A stretch of 64,000 nucleotides of DNA from Methanobrevibacter sp. (lineage in GTDB: Archaea; Methanobacteriota; Methanobacteria; Methanobacteriales; Methanobacteriaceae): the NCBI RefSeq assembly GCF_030539665.1, contig NZ_JAUNXR010000005.1, positions 48,681-112,680 on the forward strand. The letters run 5' to 3'. The notes beneath the pieces are model-generated. The model did not search any database and was not told the origin of the DNA. It saw nothing but the letters and a program-made list of their open reading frames with translations. Positions 10,142 to 19,203 of this stretch are shown piece by piece (position 1 is the stretch's first letter; every line of letters begins with the position of its first letter). The translations under genes were made by a program, and so were the position numbers.

Positions 10142-10523
10142 TTTCTATTTTTCTTTTTTATCCATGAGGGTGATAGAGATTTTTAAGTGGCTGATTTAGA
10201 GGAGGAAGTAAAATAATCCCAATAAGTAAGACTCAATATATTTAACAGATAACATAATCCTATCTATCTGAAAAACAATGAATTGTAAACAATGATAATC
10301 TAGTGCTTTTTTAAGGATTCAAAAATAAATTAGCTTGTGATTCATTTGTTTCCAGCTTGAGAATGGTGCTGGGGATTGTTTCAACATAGATTTCAACAGT
10401 TATAAAGTATATGTTAATGACAAGACCATAAATTAATTTTTAACCTTCTTTTTAAAAATAGTCCAGGTTAAAATTGCTCAATTAAGTTTTATTTCAAAAA
10501 AAAAAAGAAAAAAATGAAGAAGT
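10142..10523. other. 382-base spacer with no convincing gene; possible gene remnant
   Basis: No full gene is visible. One short frame near 10352-10436 reads QLENGAGDCFNIDF and then NSYKVYVNDKTIN before a stop, with a stop codon just upstream, and could be the tail of a decayed surface-protein gene. A poly-A run at 10497-10506 would act as a T-run terminator for the minus-strand gene that ends here. Codon use gives no further support. Confidence 0.4.
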
Positions 10524-10781
10524 TTAGTATTCAAATCTGGAATTAAGTCTTACGTGATATTTGTAAACTCCTTCGTGTTCGCTAAGTTTGTATGCATCAT
10601 AGGCAGAGTATAGTTGATATATTATTGATGCCACTGCAATTAAGTATGAGTATGGAATAAATGCCCAGAGAATTAGAGCAATAATAAACATTCCTACACC
10701 TTTTTGAACAGCGCCTTCAAATATTTGACTTATTCCAGGTAGGAAAAATCCTACAACTGTTGCTAATATTCTATTTACCAT
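10524..10781 (-). CDS. Small membrane protein with FFLPGISQIFEG motif (paralogue 1)
   Basis: An 85-residue protein with two hydrophobic stretches (about residues 4-20 and 28-60). Its N-terminus, MVNRILATVVGFFLPGISQI, aligns with the next gene upstream, which carries FFVPGLGQILQG in the same place. The PG-x-(S/G)-Q motif resembles the first helix of TM2-like small membrane proteins, though a TM2 assignment is only tentative. The tail after residue 65 is charged and probably cytoplasmic. A GAGG-type ribosome binding site precedes the ATG. The function is unknown. Confidence 0.75.
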   Translation of the reverse strand: MVNRILATVVGFFLPGISQIFEGAVQKGVGMFIIALILWAFIPYSYLIAVASIIYQLYSAYDAYKLSEHEGVYKYHVRLNSRFEY

Positions 10782-10953
10782 ATTTTCACCTCTTTAAGTG
10801 CTTATACTTAAAAAAGTTATTGTATATAAATGTATGTTAATGTACCTTTAATAAGAAAATACGGATATCTGGGAATGCTTTTGATTAATTTCAAAATAAA
10901 AAAAGAAAATTGTTTTAAAATTAAATAATAAGTTTCTTTAGAGAAACTTATAT

Positions 10954-11181
10954 TTATTCGATTTTGTAAGCGTTTATTGCAATGATAATTGCATATATTG
11001 TTAATATGCCGAAGAAGTATGGCCCATAGAATGGTCCCATTACAAATCCTAAAACCCAAAGAATGATAGCTATTAAAAGAAGAACTCCTCCTTTATAACT
11101 TTCTCCTTGTAATATTTGTCCAAGTCCTGGTACGAAAAATGAAATTATTCCTGCTAATGCTCTATCAATCATATTTTTCAC
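10954..11181 (-). CDS. Small membrane protein with FFVPGLGQILQG motif (paralogue 2)
   Basis: A 75-residue protein, almost entirely hydrophobic after the first 25 residues, with two or three membrane segments. It begins MKNMIDRALAGIISFFVPGL and shares the layout and the PG-x-(S/G)-Q element with the downstream paralogue, 172 bases away on the same strand, so the two look like a tandem duplication. A GAGGTG ribosome binding site precedes the ATG. Two copies with such different middle sections imply an old duplication. The function is unknown. Confidence 0.75.
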   Translation of the reverse strand: MKNMIDRALAGIISFFVPGLGQILQGESYKGGVLLLIAIILWVLGFVMGPFYGPYFFGILTIYAIIIAINAYKIE

Positions 11182-11400
11182 CTCTTTTTTAAGTAATTCA
11201 TATTAAGTACAAAAAGGTTTATAAATGTTTCTTTTATTTAGAACTTTTCATCTTCATATTAAATATTGTTTTAAAGTGTTAAAAATTAATTAAATAGGCT
11301 ATATTGACTTTAAATACAATAAAAACTATTTATAATTCTTATTTTAAATAATAATGTAGTAATAATCTTTTATTTTAAATTTAAAAATCCGGTGATAAAA

Positions 11401-12215
11401 TTGGATGATGAAAATGGTTTAGTTAGAAACAATGTTCCATATCATCGCCATGATTATCTTTTGAAGCATATCATAGGTGACGATGAGCAGGATTTCTTGG
11501 ATCTGTTGGAGCTGGATTACACATTCAAAGATTAAGGGCAACAGAATCTGTGGAAATTTTACAGTACAAGTTCGAAATGGATACCCTGATTGAAACCAGT
11601 GAAGGCGTCTCAATAAATGTGGAGGTGCAAAGCAACGGTCTTCCCAATCAAAAACTGGCCAAAATCGGAATTTATAAATTAATAAAGTGCGTTTATGGAA
11701 ATGAAAAAAATATTGACTGTTGTTCTGGATTTGGACAACAATACAGAAGGAGAAATAAATAATGTGGTCTGTGAGGACATTCTGATAGGATACATTAACA
11801 AGACATTAAGAAAATATAAAGCAAATCATATATTAAATAATATTACAAATAAAATAAATAACGATGAAACAATTTCGGGCAAGGAACTATTGCTCTTTAA
11901 ATTAATTACATATGCTTCATTTGACGAGAGCATCGAATCTTTATTGAAGAAGGCATGTTTGATTACAAATAAGATAAGGATTCAAGTTTAAGGACAGATA
12001 TTAAGGAAATACAGTTGTATTTATGTGAAACAATACCGGAAATAAAGGATAGGTAGGGGTTAAGATTGATAATCAAGGAATAGAGTGGACTTTATAATTA
12101 TGGGAAAGCAGAAGGTGTGAAGGAAGTTGCTTTGAGGATGAGAGATAATAATTTTCCTTTGGATGAAATTTCCTTTGCTACTGGTCTTTCTGAAGAGGAA
12201 ATTATTGACTTATAA
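11401..12215 (+). pseudogene. Decayed PD-(D/E)XK nuclease / transposase-like gene (Rpn-type)
   Basis: Successive frames together spell one protein. A GGTGA site and TTG start lead into HRHDYLLKHIIGDDEQDFLD, which stops at 11535. One missing A at about 11528-11531 would restore FKRLRATESVEILQYKFEMD, which carries on with the nuclease-like SINVEVQSNGLPNQK. A second frame change near 11695-11705 leads to ILTVVLDLDNN, a third near 11970 leads to LRTDIKEIQLYLCETIPEIK, then an in-frame stop at 12054. The end reads GKAEGVKEVALRMRD and finishes SEEEIIDL. The order and tail match Rpn/PD-(D/E)XK transposase-like proteins common in Methanobrevibacter. It is clearly inactive. Confidence 0.8.
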
Positions 12216-12238
12216 TTCTTTTAAAAATATTTGAGAAC

Positions 12239-14836
12239 ATGTTAGTTTTAAAGAAATTAAAAAAACAATGGAAATTATATCCAATAGGATCTCCAAAAGG
12301 TGCGTTAAACACCAAAAGGACTCCTGAATTTGTCGGAACAATCAAATTCAAAGAGGATGATGAAGGTAATATTTCAATTAACCGTTTCATAGCAGATTAT
12401 AGCTATAATGACAATTCCACATTAAACGAGAAGCTCATGCCTCCTCAAGAAGTAATCAAGCTTCTAAGATCACAGGCAGTATTTCTTGCTAGCAGAGATA
12501 AAAAAGTGGAGGATTACTTAAAATCACTCAATATCAAGGTCAGACACACAAAAGTCTGTGATTACTGCGCATATGATGGGGATATCACTATCGTAAACTC
12601 CGATTATTCATATAAGCACAACAATCAGGTAATATGCAAACAATGTGCATATGACACAATAAAAAATGAAATCAAAATTAGGGGTTTCGATAAAAAGATC
12701 TTTAGAAATCTTAAAAATTTGCTTGAAAAAACTGGAAACTTATCAGAAGTATTATCAGTACTCTCTCCCAATTTTGATGCAATCAAAAATAAAAACCTCA
12801 CGTTATTTGATAGAATAGATAATAAGTCAAAGATTAAAATACCAGACATTGAAATGAAACGCCTTAAAATTCCTAAAAGGTTTAGGGATATTCTTATTAA
12901 AAACGGTAATAAAAAACTTCTTCCAGTTCAGATTTTAGCTATTAAGGATGGTCTTCTTAAAGGTCAGGACGAGCTTGTTGTAAGCGCTACCGGAAGTGGT
13001 AAAACACTTGTTGGCGAACTTGCAGGAATAACTCAGGCCTTGAATGGTAAAAAATTTGTTTTCCTAACTCCTTTGGTGGCATTGGCTAATCAGAAGTACA
13101 GGGATTTTAAAAAAAAATATAAAAAATTAGGATTAAATGTAGCTATTAAGGTAGGTCGTAATCGTGTTAAAGCAAAGGGAGAACTTAAACTTCCGGATTC
13201 AGACATTTCAAAAGCAGATATAGTTGTTGCAACTTATGAGGGCATTGATTATCTTTTAAGAAGTGGCAATACAAAGGCTCTTAAAGATTTGGGGGTTGTT
13301 TTAATTGACGAGATTCACATGATTGACGATGAGGATCGTGGAACCCGTTTAAACGGCTTAATTAAAAGAATAAAACATTTATATCCACACACTCAAATGA
13401 TTGGTCTTTCAGCAACCATTAAAAATCCCAAGTTCTTAGCTTCAGAATTTAACATGAAACTGGTGGAATATCCAAATAGGCCAGTTCCATTGGAAAGGCA
13501 TTTGGTTTATTTAAGAAACGAGTCAGAAAAACGTTTTTTAATGAGTAAATTAGTTAAAAAGGAGTATAATACCAAATCTTCAAGAGGATATAGGGGGCAA
13601 ACTATAATCTTCACCAATTCAAGGCGTAAAACTCATCAGATAGCAAATTATCTTCAAAACAAAAAGATTAATGCCGCAGCTTATCATGCAGGTTTATCCT
13701 ATAACAAGAAAGAGAAAATAGAAAAAGATTTTGACAAAGGAAAAATATCCGTTGTTGTAACTACTGCCGCTTTAGCAGCAGGGGTTGATTTTCCCGCTTC
13801 TCAAGTAATATTTGATAGTTTAATAATGGGGAATAAGTGGATTTCCCCTAATGAATTTTCACAGATGCTTGGACGTGCAGGAAGACCTAGCTATCATGAC
13901 AGGGGAATTGTATATCTTTTGCCGGAAGTTGGGAACTCTTTTGAAGGTGTTAGTGAAGAGGCAATGGCTTTAGAACTTCTTGAAAGCGATAGCGAGGATG
14001 TTTATATTGAGTATGATGAAGAAAGTGCCTATGAACAAATCCTTGCAGACATTTCTTCAAAATCAATTAAAAACATGCAACAGCTGCATGATTTTTATAA
14101 AGGGGTTGATATTCCAGTCAGCTTAAAAATAACTGCTGATGAGTTGGAAGATTTAGGCTTAATAGATATAGATCCAAATTCAAGAATAGGGGTGACTGAT
14201 TATGGAAGGGCTGTTTCAATGTCATTTTTATCAATTCCCGATGCTGAGTTCATCCGGTCTTCTTTAGATAGTAGGAGCTATCTTAAAAACTATGTTAAGC
14301 AATCTCCATTTTATAAAAACAAGGATAAGATGAATAGATTGAAGGTAAAGATTTTAGCTATTGCAATGGATTTGGAAATGTTTGAAAATGCATATCTGTC
14401 TTCTGTTATTCATAACCAAATTGCAAATGCATTAAAAATCAAATTTTCAACAAGGCTTTTTGCAGAATCCACACTGGACATCATTTCCAGCGGAGAGGCA
14501 ATTGAAAAGCTGGATAAGAAATATCAGGATGCAATCATAGCTCTTCAATCTGACTTCTTAAAATGCAAATGTGAAGATAGGCCATTTTGCAGGTGTCTTC
14601 AACTTGGAATTAGTGAAGTAATTATAAATGAGCGTTTAAAGGGCAACGACCCTATTGACATTTCAAACAAGCTATTCAGAAAATATCAGATTCAGGTTTA
14701 TCCAGGAGACATATTTGCATGGCTCGACAACTTCATTAAGAATTTGGATGCGATCAAAAGGATTGCAGGTTCATTTAACAACAAAAAGGTTGAAAAGGAA
14801 ACTCACAAATTAATAAAGGCTATTGAAAATGGTTGA
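12239..14836 (+). CDS. Ski2-like superfamily 2 helicase with zinc-binding N-terminus (DUF5814-type)
   Basis: An 865-residue euryarchaeal helicase. The N-terminal 150 residues hold a Cys pair module (CDYCAYD about 110, then CKQCAYD about 138). The helicase core shows Walker A SATGSGKT (near 251), DEIH (near 358), GLSATIKNP (near 389), then the second domain with TIIFTNSRR, AAGVDFPAS and QMLGRAGRPSY. The C-terminal part has winged-helix and helical segments as in Hel308/Ski2 proteins and a Cys cluster KCKCEDRPFCRC near 780-790. It probably unwinds RNA or DNA structures; the substrate is unknown. It starts 23 bases after the decayed nuclease gene and overlaps the convergent GIY-YIG gene by 17 bases. 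Confidence 0.9.
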   Translation: MLVLKKLKKQWKLYPIGSPKGALNTKRTPEFVGTIKFKEDDEGNISINRFIADYSYNDNSTLNEKLMPPQEVIKLLRSQAVFLASRDKKVEDYLKSLNIKVRHTKVCDYCAYDGDITIVNSDYSYKHNNQVICKQCAYDTIKNEIKIRGFDKKIFRNLKNLLEKTGNLSEVLSVLSPNFDAIKNKNLTLFDRIDNKSKIKIPDIEMKRLKIPKRFRDILIKNGNKKLLPVQILAIKDGLLKGQDELVVSATGSGKTLVGELAGITQALNGKKFVFLTPLVALANQKYRDFKKKYKKLGLNVAIKVGRNRVKAKGELKLPDSDISKADIVVATYEGIDYLLRSGNTKALKDLGVVLIDEIHMIDDEDRGTRLNGLIKRIKHLYPHTQMIGLSATIKNPKFLASEFNMKLVEYPNRPVPLERHLVYLRNESEKRFLMSKLVKKEYNTKSSRGYRGQTIIFTNSRRKTHQIANYLQNKKINAAAYHAGLSYNKKEKIEKDFDKGKISVVVTTAALAAGVDFPASQVIFDSLIMGNKWISPNEFSQMLGRAGRPSYHDRGIVYLLPEVGNSFEGVSEEAMALELLESDSEDVYIEYDEESAYEQILADISSKSIKNMQQLHDFYKGVDIPVSLKITADELEDLGLIDIDPNSRIGVTDYGRAVSMSFLSIPDAEFIRSSLDSRSYLKNYVKQSPFYKNKDKMNRLKVKILAIAMDLEMFENAYLSSVIHNQIANALKIKFSTRLFAESTLDIISSGEAIEKLDKKYQDAIIALQSDFLKCKCEDRPFCRCLQLGISEVIINERLKGNDPIDISNKLFRKYQIQVYPGDIFAWLDNFIKNLDAIKRIAGSFNNKKVEKETHKLIKAIENG

Positions 14837-15263
14837 AATCTTCTAAAGTCAGGTATTGGATTTTTAACTTTTTACAGGCTTCTTTTATTTTTTCAATTGC
14901 TAGTTGGGAGTTTTCAAAATATATCAAATGGCTTTCACAGTTACAATCAGAACAACCGAACTTCGGAACCGTTTTTTCATTTTCAGATATGTGTCTTGCT
15001 AATTCACATTCCATTTTCTCATCAGATACATGCATCATTACATTTAATACATTTGTGCTATCATTTAATAGGAGATAATCAATATGCCAATGTTTTCGTT
15101 TATCGTTACTTAAATGTCTGCGTACTCTCCCTTCAAGTGAGTTCATTGCAGAGCCGATATACACATAACAGCCTTTCTTAAATTCAATTTCGCCCAAAAC
15201 TTTACCGATTTTGATTATTGAGTCTTTATCCAAATCAACAATCAGACAATAAGTTCCTTTCAT
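14820..15263 (-). CDS. GIY-YIG fold protein, DUF123 family
   Basis: A 147-residue protein. The N-terminal 95 residues are a GIY-YIG nuclease fold: GTYCLIV at the start (the GIY position) and GCYVYIGSAMNSLEGRVRRH at residues 31-50 (the YIG and catalytic arginine region). The later segment holds ELARHI and a Cys group CSDCNCESHL near 118-127 that could bind zinc. DUF123 proteins are widespread in archaea and are sometimes fused to other nuclease domains; activity is assumed, not shown. It converges with the helicase gene and overlaps its last 17 bases. It diverges from the DUF371 gene on the other side, 32 bases away. Confidence 0.9.
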   Translation of the reverse strand: MKGTYCLIVDLDKDSIIKIGKVLGEIEFKKGCYVYIGSAMNSLEGRVRRHLSNDKRKHWHIDYLLLNDSTNVLNVMMHVSDEKMECELARHISENEKTVPKFGCSDCNCESHLIYFENSQLAIEKIKEACKKLKIQYLTLEDFNHFQ

Positions 15264-15295
15264 ATTTATAATTAAGTTTCAATATATTAAAGTAT

Positions 15296-15712
15296 ATGAT
15301 TTTTGAAATAACTACAAAAGGACATAAAAATGTAACTTCAAATCATAAATCCACATTTGAAATTACAACAGATCCTGAAATCGGACCAACTGCAGATTGT
15401 ATTATTGGTGTAGCTATGGATAAAACTATGAATAACTTTTCTGAGGAGTTCAAATCTAAGATAGCTAATCCCAGCACAGAAATTCATGTTATTTTAGATA
15501 CTGAAAATGGCCATGATGAGATAGTTGGTTATGGTCATGAGGATTTGGATTTGACCCATCAGAGTGACATTGTTTGTCGAAAAAGCGATTATGTCTGCAA
15601 TAGAACATTGATGATTAATGCAGATAAGGCTGCAAAAGATTTGGATAAGAATCTTATTGATGATTTAAAACAGGAAAAAGAAATGAAAGTTATTATTAAA
15701 TTAGTGATATAA
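15296..15712 (+). CDS. DUF371 family protein
   Basis: A 138-residue protein of the archaeal DUF371 family. Family signs are the opening FEITTKGHKNVTSNHKSTFE, the TADCIIGVAMDK segment near residues 42-53 and the C-terminal VCNRTLMINADKAAKDL. No enzyme activity is established for the family. Its stop codon is followed immediately by the ATG of the MBL hydrolase (TAAATG), so the two are very likely translated from one message and may act together. Confidence 0.9.
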   Translation: MIFEITTKGHKNVTSNHKSTFEITTDPEIGPTADCIIGVAMDKTMNNFSEEFKSKIANPSTEIHVILDTENGHDEIVGYGHEDLDLTHQSDIVCRKSDYVCNRTLMINADKAAKDLDKNLIDDLKQEKEMKVIIKLVI

Positions 15713-16510
15713 ATGAGATTGGTTAGTATTGCAAGTGGAAGCAGTGGAAACTGTACTTTAATAGATACAGAGGAAACACATATCTTAGTGGATGCTGGAA
15801 TCACTAGAAAAAGAATTTCTGAAGGATTAAATGAGGTTGGCGTTTCCATCGATGAAATTGATGGGATTGTTATAACCCACGAACACATTGATCATATCAG
15901 GGCCCTTGGGGTTATTTCAAGAAATGACGACATTCAGATATATGCAACTGCCGGAACAATGGAAGGTATAAAAAATAGGAAGGATTTGGGAAAAATCAAT
16001 GCAGATTATTTTAATGTCATAGAAACAGGCATATCATTTGAAATAGGTGACATTACAGTTTCTCCATTCGAAACATATCATGACACCAATGAGCCATGCG
16101 GTTATACCTTCACTCAAAATGACAAGAAAGCTGCTGTAATGACTGATACGGGGATTTATGATGGTGCAATTGCAGAAATGCTTAAGGATTGCAACGCTTT
16201 GCTTTTGGAATCAAATCATGATATTGAAATGTTGAGGAATGGGGATTATCCTGAATTTTTAAAGCGCAGAATATTGGGAAATGAGGGACACATGTCCAAT
16301 CATTTATGTGCACATCTAATTGAAAAGATTCTCCATGATGGTGTTGCGGGTGTTGTTTTGGGACATTTAAGCAAAGACAACAATACTCCTGAAAAGGCAT
16401 TGGAAACTGTCAAGCAGAGAATCAATGAATATCACGAGGAATGCGATGCCGATGATTTTGACATCTTCGTTGCTGAAAGACATTCCGTGTCCAGGGTAAT
16501 CGAATTTTAG
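15713..16510 (+). CDS. MBL-fold metallo-hydrolase (YycJ/WalJ-like)
   Basis: A 265-residue metallo-beta-lactamase-fold hydrolase. The metal-binding motif HEHIDHI lies at residues 57-63, preceded by LVDAG (24-28), and further ligands appear as MTDTG near 143 and a C-terminal GHLSKDNNT. The opening SIASGSSGNCTLI is typical of the YycJ/WalJ group, some of which are 5'-3' DNA exonucleases in bacteria; the archaeal substrate is unknown. It directly follows DUF371 with no spacer. A strong promoter for tRNA-Leu begins 40 bases after its stop. Confidence 0.92.
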   Translation: MRLVSIASGSSGNCTLIDTEETHILVDAGITRKRISEGLNEVGVSIDEIDGIVITHEHIDHIRALGVISRNDDIQIYATAGTMEGIKNRKDLGKINADYFNVIETGISFEIGDITVSPFETYHDTNEPCGYTFTQNDKKAAVMTDTGIYDGAIAEMLKDCNALLLESNHDIEMLRNGDYPEFLKRRILGNEGHMSNHLCAHLIEKILHDGVAGVVLGHLSKDNNTPEKALETVKQRINEYHEECDADDFDIFVAERHSVSRVIEF

Positions 16511-16551
16511 CCACATGTTAAAATTTGGAAAAATGTAGGATTTGGGTTAAG

Positions 16552-16559
16552 TTTATATA
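16552..16559 (+). promoter_or_regulatory. TATA box of tRNA-Leu
   Basis: TTTATATA preceded by a purine-rich stretch, 45 bases before the tRNA. Transcription would begin about 25 bases downstream, leaving a 5' leader of about 25 bases for RNase P to remove. Confidence 0.7.
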
Positions 16560-16604
16560 GTATATTAAACATACTTTTAAATACTGATTTTATTACCCTT
16601 TAAT

Positions 16605-16688
16605 GCGGGGGTGGTCGAGCGGTCAAAGGCGATAGGTTGAGGGCCTATTGGGTTAGTCCCTTCGCGGGTTCAAGTCCCGTCCCCCGCA
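16605..16688 (+). tRNA. tRNA-Leu (anticodon GAG)
   Basis: An 84-base class II tRNA. The acceptor stem GCGGGGG pairs with CCCCCGC; the anticodon stem ATAGG/CCTAT encloses the loop TTGAGGG with anticodon GAG, which reads CUC and CUU leucine codons. A long variable arm of about 15 bases and the T-arm GCGGG-TTCAAGT-CCCGT follow. The discriminator base is A, as expected for leucine, and the CCA end is not encoded (ACT follows). No intron is present. Confidence 0.97.
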
Positions 16689-16719
16689 CTCTAACAAATA
16701 TTAACTATTTTTGATTATT

Positions 16720-17028
16720 ATGTCTCATGATTTAGAAAAAGCAATAACAGACAAAGAAGGGAATGTTTTGGTAGATATTGAAGTTTCTCCAAACTCTAAA
16801 AAATTTGAAATTTCCGATTACAACGACTGGAGAAATAGGATTGAAATCAGAATAAAACAGGTTCCTCAAAAGGGCAAGGCTAATAAGGAAATTTGTAAAG
16901 AGCTGTCTAATATTTTTGATTGTGATGTTGCTATTTTTAAAGGAGAAAAATCCTCTCAGAAAACCGTAATATTTAAAAATTCTTCAAAGGAAGCTATTTT
17001 AAATAAATTTCTAGAAGTGATGGATTAA
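16720..17028 (+). CDS. DUF167 (YggU) family protein
   Basis: A 102-residue protein of the small DUF167/YggU fold, found in all domains of life. Family signs are VDIEVSPNSKK near residues 18-28, the IEIRIKQVPQKGKANKEIC block at 46-64 and the GEKSSQKTV strand near 78-86. The biochemical role is not established. I chose ATG 16720 rather than TTG 16711. It lies 31 bases after the tRNA and may be read from the same promoter. galU follows at 47 bases. Confidence 0.9.
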   Translation: MSHDLEKAITDKEGNVLVDIEVSPNSKKFEISDYNDWRNRIEIRIKQVPQKGKANKEICKELSNIFDCDVAIFKGEKSSQKTVIFKNSSKEAILNKFLEVMD

Positions 17029-17075
17029 TTAATTATTTATGTATTTAATTTTAAAGTATAGATTAGGTGTATAAT

Positions 17076-17918
17076 ATGAAGGCAGTAATTCCGGCAGCAG
17101 GTTTTGGAACAAGATTTTTACCTGCAACTAAAGCACAACCAAAAGAAATGTTACCTGTTTTTGACAAACCAACTATTCAATATGTGATTGAGGAGGCAGT
17201 GGCTTCTGGAATCGATGACATTTTAATTGTAACAGGTAAAAACAAACGTTCAATTGAAGATCACTTTGACAAATCCTTTGAACTAGAATATACTCTTCAG
17301 ACAGCAGGAAAAGATGACTATCTAAAACAAGTAAGGGAAATTACAGATTTGGCAGATATATGTTATGTTCGTCAAAAAGAACAAAAGGGACTTGGAGATG
17401 CAATATATTGTGCTAGAAAACATATTGGGAATGAACCTTTTGCTGTAATGCTTGGAGATACAATAACAAAAGGTAAGGAACCATGTACAAAACAATTGAT
17501 TGACGTTTACAATAAATATGATGCTTCAGCTATTGCAGTTGAAGAGGTTCCTATTGAAAAAGTAGAAAGATATGGAATTATCAAAGGAGAGGAAATTGAA
17601 AAGGATATCTATAGGATAGATCAGTTGGTAGAAAAACCTTTAAAAGACCACGCGCCTTCAAATTTAGCTATTATGGGTCGTTATGTTTTAACTCCTGATA
17701 TTTTTGACAAATTGGAAGAAACAGAACCCGGTGTTGGTGGTGAAATACAGCTAACAGATGCCTTATCAAAATTAGACGCTATTTATGGTGCTGTTTTCGA
17801 CGGTAAAACATATGATATTGGAAATCGTTTGGAATGGTTAAAAACATCTATTGAATTTGCTTTGGATGATTCTAATTCCAGAGATGATTTAATAGAATAT
17901 CTAAAAACAATTATCTGA
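17076..17918 (+). CDS. galU: UTP-glucose-1-phosphate uridylyltransferase
   Basis: Makes UDP-glucose from UTP and glucose 1-phosphate, supplying cell-surface polysaccharide and glycolipid synthesis. The N-terminal nucleotide-binding signature AVIPAAGFGTRFLPATKAQP and the downstream PKEMLPVFDKP are unmistakable. Further family motifs are GLGDAIYCA (about 110), LGDT (about 128) and VGGEIQLTDAL (about 218). The length of 280 residues is normal. ATG 17076 follows AGGTG by 6 bases, so it is preferred to the upstream GTG. UDP-glucose made here could be used by the GalE encoded at 53.5 kb. Confidence 0.96.
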   Translation: MKAVIPAAGFGTRFLPATKAQPKEMLPVFDKPTIQYVIEEAVASGIDDILIVTGKNKRSIEDHFDKSFELEYTLQTAGKDDYLKQVREITDLADICYVRQKEQKGLGDAIYCARKHIGNEPFAVMLGDTITKGKEPCTKQLIDVYNKYDASAIAVEEVPIEKVERYGIIKGEEIEKDIYRIDQLVEKPLKDHAPSNLAIMGRYVLTPDIFDKLEETEPGVGGEIQLTDALSKLDAIYGAVFDGKTYDIGNRLEWLKTSIEFALDDSNSRDDLIEYLKTII

Positions 17919-17944
17919 TTTGGGTAGAAATTAGCCCTACTTAC

Positions 17945-17953
17945 TTTTTTTTT
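17945..17953 (+). terminator. Oligo-T terminator after galU
   Basis: A run of nine T, followed by a shorter run, 27 bases after the galU stop and before the end of the convergent radical SAM gene. It fits an archaeal T-run terminator. Confidence 0.5.
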
Positions 17954-18073
17954 ATTTTTGTAATTTAATATTCCACATTTTCTTGATAAATTTGAAAAAA
18001 AGTTTGATATATTAAATATCATTAAAAATAGAAAATTTTACTATTTTAGAAAAATAATTGAAGGTTATTTCAA

Positions 18074-19201
18074 TTATTTCATCATTAAATCCATTATGCT
18101 ATAAGGATCGTCTTCTGTTTTTGGTTTTGGCTGTGCAAGGCCAGGAATTGCATTTCTTGCAAATTCTTTATTTGCCTTTTTTGAAACATCATCAAAAATC
18201 ATTTTATATGCAGTGCACTGAGGGTCCACTGCTTTGGATGTTCCTGTAGCTACAATTGCATTATATGGACATCCTCCAAGACAATATTTCATATGTCTGC
18301 ATTTTTTACAGTTTTCTTCAACATATTCTTTAAATTCCTGAAGTTTTTTCCACGCTGCAGATGTTTTCAAGTCCTCAAAAGAAGGATTGTCCCCCACATT
18401 TCCAAGAACATAGTCATCCATCCCAACAAAACGATAACAAGGATAGATGGATCCATCAGCACCGACAGCAAGAGTTACTCCAATACAATCGGCAAATGTG
18501 CATAAGGTACCTCTTCTTCTAAGTGTACTTTTAGCTATATGGTCCAGATCCATTATGGAAAATTTATCTAAATCGTATAGGTATTTGTCCAGCCAATCAA
18601 CCAACAATTTTCCATGTTCCTCTTGATCAAGGGTCCATGGATCAGCATTATCTCCACGTAATGATGGAAGAGCTGCATGTATTTTTAAATTCATTTCATT
18701 TTCTTTAAAAAAGTCATAAAGCTCATCACTATAATCCTTAGAATAATCGGTTACGGTTAAAACAAAGTTAATGTTCAATCCATTATCTTTAGCTAGATGA
18801 TAACTGTCCATTGTTCTTTTAAAGTATCCTTCTCCTCTCTGATAATCATTTATGTCTTCAGGACCATCAATACTTGTACTTATTGTAATATTGTATTTTT
18901 TAAATAGGTCAATCAATTCTTGATCTAAAAGCCAAATATTACTTTGCAATGAATATCCTTCAACATTTGGAAGTGTATTTAACTTTTCAAGAGCATATTT
19001 GTAGAAATCATAACCTGCAAGTAAGGGTTCTCCTCCATGGAATGTAAAATGAACTTTATCATCTCTAAAATCTTTTAGCCAATCTACAATCTGGTCTATA
19101 ATTTTAATATCCATTACAGGACTCTCTTTTTCTGAACCCCAACAATATTTGCAGTTTGATGGACAATTAAGTGTTGGAATTATCATTACATGAAATGTCA
19201 T
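18074..19201 (-). CDS. Peptide-modifying radical SAM/SPASM enzyme (TIGR04083-like)
   Basis: A 375-residue radical S-adenosylmethionine enzyme. The SAM-cluster motif is C13-x3-C17-x2-C20 (NCPSNCKYCWG). The C-terminal SPASM region has cysteines in CTFADCIGV, SIYPCYRF, CKKCRHMKYCLGGCPYN and DPQC, enough for two extra 4Fe-4S clusters. It resembles anaerobic sulfatase-maturating enzymes and matches, from memory, the methanogen family TIGR04083, which is paired with Cys-rich peptides of TIGR04165. Here the Cys-rich peptide gene lies directly upstream, with two bases between its stop and this ATG, so they are translationally coupled. The modification itself is unknown. Confidence 0.88.
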   Translation of the reverse strand: MTFHVMIIPTLNCPSNCKYCWGSEKESPVMDIKIIDQIVDWLKDFRDDKVHFTFHGGEPLLAGYDFYKYALEKLNTLPNVEGYSLQSNIWLLDQELIDLFKKYNITISTSIDGPEDINDYQRGEGYFKRTMDSYHLAKDNGLNINFVLTVTDYSKDYSDELYDFFKENEMNLKIHAALPSLRGDNADPWTLDQEEHGKLLVDWLDKYLYDLDKFSIMDLDHIAKSTLRRRGTLCTFADCIGVTLAVGADGSIYPCYRFVGMDDYVLGNVGDNPSFEDLKTSAAWKKLQEFKEYVEENCKKCRHMKYCLGGCPYNAIVATGTSKAVDPQCTAYKMIFDDVSKKANKEFARNAIPGLAQPKPKTEDDPYSIMDLMMK

Positions 19202-19203
19202 TT

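Noticed and set aside
10817..11059. 80-residue minus-strand frame
   Set aside because: It overlaps the better supported small membrane protein at 10954-11181 in another frame and has odd Cys/His/Asn-rich composition.
11550..11991. Two short overlapping plus-strand reading frames (70 and 98 residues) as separate genes
   Set aside because: They continue each other across a frameshift and both belong to the decayed nuclease gene.
14833..15181. Plus-strand frames of 81 and 94 residues
   Set aside because: They lie opposite the GIY-YIG gene, which has clear family motifs; the plus frames have none and no ribosome binding site.
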